Source: JAAZNO01 sp012798275 (GTDB lineage: Bacteria > Chloroflexota > Anaerolineae > B4-G1 > SLSP01). Taken from it: a stretch of DNA of 24,110 bases. Location of the stretch: contig DAOPQD010000049.1 of the NCBI GenBank assembly GCA_035347995.1, positions 1-24,110 of the forward strand, written 5' to 3'. Below the pieces are notes generated by a model. It was not told where the DNA came from. It searched no databases and saw nothing but the letters and a program-made list of their open reading frames with translations. Made by a program: the position numbers and the translations under genes. Positions 15,278 to 21,603 of this stretch are shown one piece after another (position 1 is the first letter of the stretch; each line of letters starts with the position of its first letter).

Positions 15278-16356
15278 ACGAACACTTGTATGCCCTGATC
15301 ATGGCCGGGGGCGGGGGGACGCGCCTGTGGCCCCTGAGCCGCCGGCGCCATCCCAAACAGATGTTGACGCTGGTCGGCGATCGCAGCATGTTCCGGCTGG
15401 CAGTCGAGCGATTGCGTCCCCTCTTGCCGCCGGAGCGGATTCTGGTGGTGACTGCCGCCGAGCAGGTGGCGCCGCTCGTGGAGCAGGTCCCCGAACTGCC
15501 GGAGGCGAATTTCATCGTCGAGCCGCTGGGACGCGGGACGGCGCCTTGCATTGGACTGGCGGCCCTGCATTTGCAGCGGCGCGATCCGCAGGCGGTGATG
15601 GCGGTTCTCACGGCGGATCATTACATCCGTCGCGTCGAGACGTTCCGCGCGGTGTTGCAGGCCGCGAGCCGCGTCGCGGAAGAAGGCTATTTGGTCACGC
15701 TCGGCATCGAGCCGACCTACCCGGCGACCGGCTACGGCTACATTCGGCGCGGCGAGCGCCTCACGGACGTGGACGGCTTCTCCGCGTTCCGCGTAGCGCA
15801 ATTCACCGAGAAGCCCGACGCTGAGACGGCGCTGCAATTCCTGGCGGCGGGCGATTACGCCTGGAACAGCGGCATGTTCGTCTGGCGGGTGGCGCGGATC
15901 ATGGAGGAATTTGCCCGCTGGATGCCCGATTTCGCGGCGACGCTGGCGCTCCTGGAACGCACGTTGGCGACGCCGGATTACGCGCCGACCCTGGAGCGCC
16001 TCTGGCCCGCCGTCGCCAAACAGACCATTGATTATGGCATCATGGAAAAAACGGCACATGCGGCGGTTCTTCCCGTGGATCTGGGCTGGTCCGATGTGGG
16101 CGCCTGGCCCGCGGTGATGGAGTTGCACACGCCTGATGGGCAGGGGAATGTGCTGCGGGGGGACGTCCTGGCGCTGGACACCGCCGATTCGATGGTGTTT
16201 TCCGGCGCTGACCGGTTGATCGCGGCCATTGGACTGCGGAACCTCATCATTGTGGACAGCGGCGATGTTACCCTCGTGGCGACGCGCGAGCAGGCGGAAC
16301 GGGTGCGCGAGATCGTCGAAGCGCTGCAGCGCCAGGGGCGGGACCGTCTGTTGTGA
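15274..16356 (+). CDS. manC: mannose-1-phosphate guanylyltransferase (GDP-mannose pyrophosphorylase)
   Basis: The enzyme makes GDP-mannose from mannose-1-phosphate and GTP, a precursor for surface polysaccharides and mannosyl compounds. The 360-residue protein starts with the nucleotidyltransferase loop MAGGGGTRLWPLSR and the following HPKQ. It continues with EPLGRGTAPCI, LTADHYI, FTEKP, WNSGMF and DLGWSDVGAW. It is the short, monofunctional form: the phosphomannose isomerase cupin domain found in many enterobacterial ManC proteins is absent. The start is GTG 15274, which overlaps the HD gene stop by 4 bp and has GAGGAGG at 15263-15269. No other GDP-mannose pathway gene is in the window. Confidence 0.93.
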   Translation: MNEHLYALIMAGGGGTRLWPLSRRRHPKQMLTLVGDRSMFRLAVERLRPLLPPERILVVTAAEQVAPLVEQVPELPEANFIVEPLGRGTAPCIGLAALHLQRRDPQAVMAVLTADHYIRRVETFRAVLQAASRVAEEGYLVTLGIEPTYPATGYGYIRRGERLTDVDGFSAFRVAQFTEKPDAETALQFLAAGDYAWNSGMFVWRVARIMEEFARWMPDFAATLALLERTLATPDYAPTLERLWPAVAKQTIDYGIMEKTAHAAVLPVDLGWSDVGAWPAVMELHTPDGQGNVLRGDVLALDTADSMVFSGADRLIAAIGLRNLIIVDSGDVTLVATREQAERVREIVEALQRQGRDRLL

Positions 16357-16366
16357 ACGGGCGCAC

Positions 16367-16395
16367 TTGACAGTTTTGCCGCTTTCCTTTATGAT
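16367..16395 (+). promoter_or_regulatory. near-consensus promoter of topA
   Basis: Perfect TTGACA (16367-16372), 17-bp spacer, TATGAT (16390-16395). Transcription would start near 16402, leaving about 69 nt before topA. It is the best match to the sigma70 consensus in the window. Confidence 0.8.
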
Positions 16396-16470
16396 GCGCG
16401 CCGTCGGGGTTATGGTAGCACATGAGGAGTTGCGCCGCGGCGTGTTCGGCCCGACGCGAAAGGAAAGTGC

Positions 16471-18855
16471 ATGGTCGAGGATCTGAAAATCGAAGCCTAT
16501 TGCATAAAATGTCGGCAGTCACGAGACATGGCAGCAGTGACGGCCGTTTTCACGGCGCAGGGCAAGCCGGCCGTCCAGGGAGTCTGCTCCGTCTGCGGCA
16601 CGCGGATGTTCCGCATGGGACGGACGGCCTTACATGAGGGGCTGACGCCGCCGACGGTTGAGGCACCCCCGCCAACGGTTGAGACACCCCCGCCAACGGT
16701 TGAGACGCCACCGCCAACGGGGAAGCTGGTCATCGTCGAGTCGCCGACCAAGGCGCGCACGGTGGGGCGCTTCCTCGGCAAGGGCTACATTGTCAAAGCG
16801 TCGGTGGGGCATGTGCGCGACCTGTTGCGCTCGCAGCTCTCTGTGGATGTGGAGCACGACTTCGCGCCGAAGTATCGCATCCCCAACGAAAAGCGCGCCG
16901 TGGTGAAGGAGCTGCAGGCCGCCGTTTCTAAGGCGGGTGAGATCTATCTGGCGACCGATCCCGACCGCGAGGGCGAGGCGATTGCCTGGCACCTGCGCGA
17001 GGTGTTGGAGCTGCCTGAGGCGCACACGCATCGGGTGGTGTTCCACGAGATCACCGAGCCGGCGGTGGCCGAGGCGTTTGCCCATCCGCGAGATCTCGAT
17101 ATGGATCTGGTCAATGCGCAGCAGGCACGGCGCGTGCTCGACCGGCTGGTCGGCTACAACCTGAGCCCGTTGCTGTGGCGCAAAGTGCGCAGTCGGCTCT
17201 CCGCCGGGCGCGTGCAGTCGGTGGCGTTGCGGCTGGTCGTCGAGCGCGAGCGGGAAATCAAGGTGTTTGTCCCTGAGGAATACTGGACCCTCGATGCGGA
17301 GCTCACGCCGCAGAGCACACGCGGCAAGAAGCAGCGCAAGACTTTCCGCGCGCGGCTGGTGCGGGTCCGCGGCGAGGAGCCGCAACTTCACACTGAAGCG
17401 GACATCCAGCCCTTGCTGGAGGCCTTGGAAGGCGCCGAATACGAGGTGGTGCGGCTCAAGGAGGGGCAGCGCCGTCGTAACCCTGCTGCGCCGTTCACGA
17501 CGAGCACGATGCAGCAAGAGGCGTCCCGCCGGCTAAATTTCACGGCGGCGAAGACCATGCGTATTGCTCAGCAGCTGTATGAGGGGTTGGACATCGGCGA
17601 CGGGCAACCGGTGGGGTTGATCACCTACATGCGCACCGACAGCACCACGGTGGCGGCCACGGCGCAGGCCGAGGCACGGGAGTACATCAACGGGCGCTAC
17701 GGCGCGCAGTTCATGCCCGTCGAACCGCCGCAGTACAAGACCCGCGCTAAGGGCGCCCAGGAGGCCCACGAGGCGATTCGGCCCACCTCCGTCTTGCGGA
17801 CGCCTGACGCGCTCAAGGGCCAGCTTTCGTCGGATCAATATCGCCTCTACGATCTGATCTGGCGGCGTTTTGTGGCGAGCCAGATGGCGGCAGCCGTGTA
17901 TGACACGCGCACGGTGGAAATTGGCGCGGGGCGCGGGGCGGACAAGCCCTTCTTGTTCCGGGCTTCCGGCTCGACGTTGAATTTCCCCGGTTTCCTCGTG
18001 GTGTACGAGGAGCTGCAGGACGAGAACGGCAACGGGAAGGACAAGGAGGAATTGCAGCCGGTGCCGCCGCTTCAGATAGGCGAGCTGTTGGACCTGATTC
18101 GGCTGTGGCCCGAACAGCACTTCACCCAGCCGCCGCCTCGTTACACCGATGCGACCCTCATCCGCGCCCTGGAGGAATACGGGATTGGGCGCCCTTCGAC
18201 GTATGCGGCGATCCTCAGCAACATTCAGGAGCGCGGCTACGTGACGCGCGAGCAGCGTCGCCTGTATCCGACCGAGACAGGAGTGTTGGTCAACGATCTG
18301 TTGGTAAGCCATTTCCCCGATCTCATCAGCGTGGATTTCACCGCCGCGATGGAAGAGCGTCTCGATGCCGTAGCCGAGGGACAGCTGGATTGGGTGGAGC
18401 TGCTGCGCGATTTTTATGGGCCGTTCGAACGCACGTTGCAGCAGGCGGATATGGCCATCGAAAAGGTGGAAGCGGTGGAGCCCGTGGGGCGGAATTGCCC
18501 GGAGTGCGGCGCGCCGCTCATCATTCGTTGGGGACGCTACGGGAAGTTCATCGGCTGCTCGGCGTTCCCTGCGTGCCGGTACACGGAGCCGTGGCTGGAG
18601 AAAATCGGCGTGACCTGTCCGCAATGTCACGTCGGCGATGTGGTGCTCAAGCACACCAAGAAGGGGCGCATCTTCTACGGTTGCTCGACGTGGCCCAAGT
18701 GCGATTTCATGTCCTGGAAACGGCCTTTGGCGCAGCCCTGCCCGGTGTGTGGCGGTTTGCTGCTGGAGGTGCGGAAGGACGCGGCGCAGTGTCAGCAGTG
18801 TCAGGCCGTGACGCCGCTGGAGACGGTCGAAACGCCGGAGCCGGCCGCGGTTTGA
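16471..18855 (+). CDS. topA: DNA topoisomerase I with N-terminal zinc-binding (DUF5679-like) domain
   Basis: This type IA enzyme relaxes negative supercoils by cutting one strand. Residues 1-50 are not part of ordinary TopA. They form a CxxC...CxxC module (Cys11, Cys14, Cys39, Cys42; YCIKCRQSRDM, GVCSVCGTRMFR) resembling the small DUF5679 family. A Pro/Thr/Val/Glu repeat linker (59-83) leads to the TOPRIM domain with Glu90 (VIVESPTKA) and DPDREGE (163-169). The catalytic tyrosine is Tyr386 in YMRTDS. Three C-terminal zinc ribbons follow (from about Cys676, Cys716 and Cys757), all with four cysteines. Length is 794 residues. AAAGGA with 6 nt spacing supports ATG 16471. The core start lies near residue 84, so the extra N-terminus is a real fusion in frame with no internal ribosome site seen. 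A terminator follows. Confidence 0.96.
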   Translation: MVEDLKIEAYCIKCRQSRDMAAVTAVFTAQGKPAVQGVCSVCGTRMFRMGRTALHEGLTPPTVEAPPPTVETPPPTVETPPPTGKLVIVESPTKARTVGRFLGKGYIVKASVGHVRDLLRSQLSVDVEHDFAPKYRIPNEKRAVVKELQAAVSKAGEIYLATDPDREGEAIAWHLREVLELPEAHTHRVVFHEITEPAVAEAFAHPRDLDMDLVNAQQARRVLDRLVGYNLSPLLWRKVRSRLSAGRVQSVALRLVVEREREIKVFVPEEYWTLDAELTPQSTRGKKQRKTFRARLVRVRGEEPQLHTEADIQPLLEALEGAEYEVVRLKEGQRRRNPAAPFTTSTMQQEASRRLNFTAAKTMRIAQQLYEGLDIGDGQPVGLITYMRTDSTTVAATAQAEAREYINGRYGAQFMPVEPPQYKTRAKGAQEAHEAIRPTSVLRTPDALKGQLSSDQYRLYDLIWRRFVASQMAAAVYDTRTVEIGAGRGADKPFLFRASGSTLNFPGFLVVYEELQDENGNGKDKEELQPVPPLQIGELLDLIRLWPEQHFTQPPPRYTDATLIRALEEYGIGRPSTYAAILSNIQERGYVTREQRRLYPTETGVLVNDLLVSHFPDLISVDFTAAMEERLDAVAEGQLDWVELLRDFYGPFERTLQQADMAIEKVEAVEPVGRNCPECGAPLIIRWGRYGKFIGCSAFPACRYTEPWLEKIGVTCPQCHVGDVVLKHTKKGRIFYGCSTWPKCDFMSWKRPLAQPCPVCGGLLLEVRKDAAQCQQCQAVTPLETVETPEPAAV
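16645..16719 (+). repeat. 21-bp tandem repeat coding PPPTVET linker
   Basis: Three 21-bp units and one partial unit encode TPPTVEA, PPPTVET, PPPTVET and PPPT (residues 59-83 of TopA). The second and third units are nearly identical at DNA level, so copy number may vary between strains. The reading frame is kept because the unit is a multiple of three. Confidence 0.85.
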
Positions 18856-18878
18856 GGGGGAGGTAAGGATGCTTTGGC

Positions 18879-18917
18879 CCGCGCCCATTTCCGCCGAGGT
18901 ATGGGCGCGGATGTTTT
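18879..18917 (+). terminator. terminator after topA
   Basis: CCGCGCCCAT (18879-18888) pairs perfectly with ATGGGCGCGG (18901-18910) around a 12-nt loop, followed by ATGTTTT. It lies 23 bp after the topA stop and separates topA from the next gene. Confidence 0.75.
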
Positions 18918-18965
18918 GTGTCGCGGCTGGGGCTGCTTTACCATGTCTCTGAAAGGAGGGGAGCC

Positions 18966-20291
18966 GTGAAATCGAACGTGCAGTTGTGGCGCTGGGGCGC
19001 TGCTGCCCTGGCGCTATTAGTGCTCATCGGGGGTGTTGTGGGCTGGAAGCTGACGCAGGGGGTGTCGGTTCAACGTCCATTGGCGGATCTGCCCACGCCG
19101 ACGACAGAGCCATTGGCGCCTGCGCCAACGCCTGTCCCTGCGACAGCCACGACGGTCGCGCCGGCGGTCGCTGCTACCGTGATCCCTGTCACGCCAGCTG
19201 CTACCCCTGTGGCGACGCCTGCTCCCCTGCCGACGCGCGTGATTCCGCCGGCGGAGCCCTTGCAGCTGCCCGATGGCTTTGGGATTTCGGTTTTCGCCAC
19301 CGGCCTGGCCAATCCCCGCATGATGACACTCGATCCAGACGGCGCTTTAGTTGTCGTCGAACGGGGGCGGCAGCGTGTTGTGCGCCTACCCGACGACGAT
19401 GTTGATGGCGTCGCCGACAATGTCGTTGTCCTTGCCGAGGGCGGGCTTGAGGCGCCCAGTAGCGCTGCCTTCTTCCCTGATGGGGCGCTCTATGTCGGTG
19501 ACGTGCGCCAGGTTGTGCGGTTTTTTGAGCCGAACGCGGCGGGAGCCTTTCAACGCCGCGAAGTGGTGATTTCGGGATTGCCGGATCGCCAGGGGCATAG
19601 TACCCGCACCGTGCTTTTCAGCCCCGACTTCGAGACGTTGTATGTTTCCATTGGCTCGTCGTGTAATGTGTGCCGCGAACAGGATTCCCGGCGGGCGACT
19701 ATCATGCGTTATGATCCCGATGGCAGTAATGGGCGGGTGTGGGCTCGCGGGCTGCGCAATGCCGTCGGCCTGGCCATTCGTCCGGGGACCTCGGAGTTGT
19801 GGGTCACGAACAACGGGCGTGATGGATTGGGCGATGATCTGCCACCTGAGACGATCTATCACGTTCAGGAGGGCGATGACGCTGGCTGGCCATATTGTCA
19901 TGCCGGGCGCATTGTAGATCCGGATTTGGGCGCGCCGGGGGCGTGTGAGGGTGTTTTGAAGCCGGTGATAGAATTGCAGGCGCACTCTGCTCCTATCGGC
20001 TTGACCTTTTACACGGGCGCCCGGTTCCCGGAGGCTTACTGGGGCGACCTGTTTGTGGTCTTCCGGGGCTCCTGGAACCGCAGCGAGCCGACGGGGTACA
20101 AGCTCGTTCACATTCCTCTGGCTGAAGACGGCGCTCCAGGGCCAGTACAGGATTTTGTGAGCGGCTGGTTGCGCGCCGATGGCACGAATTGGGGACGTCC
20201 AGCAGATGTGATCACTGGCAGTGATGGTAGCCTGTATGTGAGTGAGGATCAGGGCGGCGTGATCTACCGCATTTTTTATGAGAGTGAGTGA
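18966..20291 (+). CDS. membrane-anchored glucose/sorbosone dehydrogenase-like beta-propeller
   Basis: This 441-residue protein has an N-terminal hydrophobic anchor or signal (about 8-28) and a Pro/Thr/Ala-rich linker (about 38-92). The rest is a six-bladed propeller of the glucose/sorbosone dehydrogenase (PQQ-type GDH-like) fold, outside the membrane. Family features seen are LPDGFGISVFATGLANPR, GLRNAVGLAIRPGT, WVTNNGRDGLGDD, GDDAGWPYCH, HSAPIGLTFY and RPADVITGSDGSLYVSED. No heme-binding CxxCH is present; the only CxxC is CNVCR. It therefore lacks the cytochrome module some relatives carry, and its electron acceptor is unknown. The start is GTG 18966 with AAAGGAGGGG just upstream; a frame extension to 18918 has no ribosome site. 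Actual substrate, and whether PQQ is bound, are unknown. Confidence 0.82.
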   Translation: MKSNVQLWRWGAAALALLVLIGGVVGWKLTQGVSVQRPLADLPTPTTEPLAPAPTPVPATATTVAPAVAATVIPVTPAATPVATPAPLPTRVIPPAEPLQLPDGFGISVFATGLANPRMMTLDPDGALVVVERGRQRVVRLPDDDVDGVADNVVVLAEGGLEAPSSAAFFPDGALYVGDVRQVVRFFEPNAAGAFQRREVVISGLPDRQGHSTRTVLFSPDFETLYVSIGSSCNVCREQDSRRATIMRYDPDGSNGRVWARGLRNAVGLAIRPGTSELWVTNNGRDGLGDDLPPETIYHVQEGDDAGWPYCHAGRIVDPDLGAPGACEGVLKPVIELQAHSAPIGLTFYTGARFPEAYWGDLFVVFRGSWNRSEPTGYKLVHIPLAEDGAPGPVQDFVSGWLRADGTNWGRPADVITGSDGSLYVSEDQGGVIYRIFYESE

Positions 20292-20298
20292 GGCGTTG

Positions 20299-20307
20299 TG
20301 GTATAAT
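20299..20307 (+). promoter_or_regulatory. extended -10 promoter of the cvpA-like/mutS2 cluster
   Basis: TGGTATAAT is a perfect extended -10 (TG at 20299-20300, TATAAT at 20302-20307), directly after the propeller stop. No good -35 is seen at the expected distance, as is common for extended -10 promoters. It could drive the two CvpA-like genes and mutS2. Confidence 0.55.
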
Positions 20308-20378
20308 TTCAGTGTCGCTCGGAGCGCGTGAAGCGCTGCCACGTGCGCCAGCCAAACAGCGAGGCGAGGAGCATCACC

Positions 20379-20423
20379 ATGAAACTGCGCAAAGGTTCTG
20401 TTTCTATCGTGTGTCCTGGCTGA
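20379..20423 (+). CDS. possible 14-residue leader peptide
   Basis: ATG 20379 follows GAGGAG with a suitable gap and reads MKLRKGSVSIVCPG before TGA at 20421-20423. The stop codon abuts the AAGGAGG ribosome site of the next gene, whose ATG is at 20435. It could act in translational coupling. At this length, chance is a serious alternative, and the peptide matches nothing I know. Confidence 0.25.
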   Translation: MKLRKGSVSIVCPG

Positions 20424-20434
20424 AGGAGGCAAAG

Positions 20435-20971
20435 ATGGGACCCCTGGATTGGTTGCTGCTTTTGATTGCCGGCGCGTGCGTGGCGATTTCACTCTATCAA
20501 CGCTTCGTGCGCACAGTGTTCATGGCCATCGGGGCGTATGTCGGCACGCTGTTCAGCGCTTTGTTGTACCGGCAGGCGGCGTTCCGTCTGAAGGCCATCG
20601 GCCATGAGAAGCCCTGGTTCGAGGGCCTGGTCTTCATCCTGCTGTTCTTTTTGATCTTCCTGGTCTTTTATTTCGTGAGCCGGGCGGCTTATCGGGACAC
20701 TTCCCTGCCCAAGCTGGGATTTTTGGATCACCTGCTGGGGGGCGTCGTGGGCGTGTTGGTGGCCGCGATTCTGCTGGTGATCCTCTACAACGGTTTTGGG
20801 GTGATGGTCTCCGAGTATTGGGACCCGTTTCCGTCGTATGTCCAATTGCTCAACCTGCGCGGCAGTATCCAGCTGGGAGGGCTGATCCGCCAGCTCACGC
20901 AGCTCTACGCGCAGGCTTTCTATCCCTTCTTCTATGCGACGGGTTTTCCGCCCGTGTTACAGCCACGCTAA
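20435..20971 (+). CDS. CvpA-type membrane protein, copy 1
   Basis: This 178-residue integral membrane protein has about four hydrophobic segments (4-22, 26-45, 63-84, 100-123). The CvpA-family signature LGFLDHLLGGVVGVLVAAIL (98-117) is present. CvpA proteins were named for colicin V production and are widespread; their molecular role is not established. Start ATG 20435 is preceded by AAGGAGG. The frame is open to 20288 upstream, but that extension is not membrane-like and overlaps a promoter. The next gene is a second, diverged member of the same family after 31 bp, and mutS2 follows. In Bacillus the cvpA-like yshB also lies near mutS2. Confidence 0.75.
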   Translation: MGPLDWLLLLIAGACVAISLYQRFVRTVFMAIGAYVGTLFSALLYRQAAFRLKAIGHEKPWFEGLVFILLFFLIFLVFYFVSRAAYRDTSLPKLGFLDHLLGGVVGVLVAAILLVILYNGFGVMVSEYWDPFPSYVQLLNLRGSIQLGGLIRQLTQLYAQAFYPFFYATGFPPVLQPR

Positions 20972-21002
20972 GTCGCGGGGCGTGATGTGAAGGAGGGAGA
21001 GC

Positions 21003-21563
21003 ATGAGCTTGCTGGATGTGCTGTTGGTGTTCCTGGGCGCAGCGGGAGTGCTGTGGGGCACGTACCGTCAGCTGCTGGGCACTTTGTTGAGCCTGGTGGG
21101 CCTGTATTTCACCCTGCTGGTGGCGGGGATGGCGACTTCCTTCTTGAGCGAGGCTTACGGCGTGGGCACACAGATCGTGCAGTCGCTGTGGGGGCAGCCG
21201 ACCTCCATTCGTCTGATCGAAGTGGGTCTGTTTGCCGCTTTGGGCATAGGCTGTTTTGTCGCGTTGGAGGTAGGCAATCGCTACGCCTTCCCCAATCCCG
21301 GGTTGAAGGGGCTGGGAATTCTTGATGGCGTGTTCGGCGGGATTTTGGGGCTGGTCCTGGGAGTGGCGTTGATGGCGGTGTTCAGCAACCTCTGGCGGCT
21401 GGTGGTGCTTACCTCGTGGCAGCCGTATGCGACCTGGCTGTTCCTGCGCCGTGCCTACGACGCCAGCCTGCTTGCGCCGTGGCTCAAACCGGCTTTGCAG
21501 GCGCTGCGGACCCTGCTGTTCCCGTTTGCCTTGATGGGGTATCCTCGCGTGCTGACGCCCTGA
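21003..21563 (+). CDS. CvpA-type membrane protein, copy 2
   Basis: This 186-residue membrane protein has about four hydrophobic segments (4-20, 25-46, 72-92, 104-131). It carries the same signature as its neighbour (LGILDGVFGGILGLVLGVAL, 103-122), and its C-terminal LLFPFALMGYPRVLTP matches the neighbour's FYPFFYATGFPPVLQPR in pattern. It is therefore probably an old duplicate of the upstream gene. A GGAGGGAG ribosome site precedes ATG 21003. Function is unknown; a pair could form a heteromeric membrane unit (inference). Confidence 0.72.
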   Translation: MSLLDVLLVFLGAAGVLWGTYRQLLGTLLSLVGLYFTLLVAGMATSFLSEAYGVGTQIVQSLWGQPTSIRLIEVGLFAALGIGCFVALEVGNRYAFPNPGLKGLGILDGVFGGILGLVLGVALMAVFSNLWRLVVLTSWQPYATWLFLRRAYDASLLAPWLKPALQALRTLLFPFALMGYPRVLTP

Positions 21564-21603
21564 GCTCCTCCTTTGTAATGGCCGGATGCAATGACCTGCT
21601 GCC

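Noticed and set aside
17533..18888. Long antisense open frame opposite topA
   Set aside because: It mirrors the topA codon pattern, lacks a plausible start region and matches no family.
19660..19690. Heme-binding site in the propeller protein
   Set aside because: The motif reads CNVCR, without the histidine required for CxxCH.
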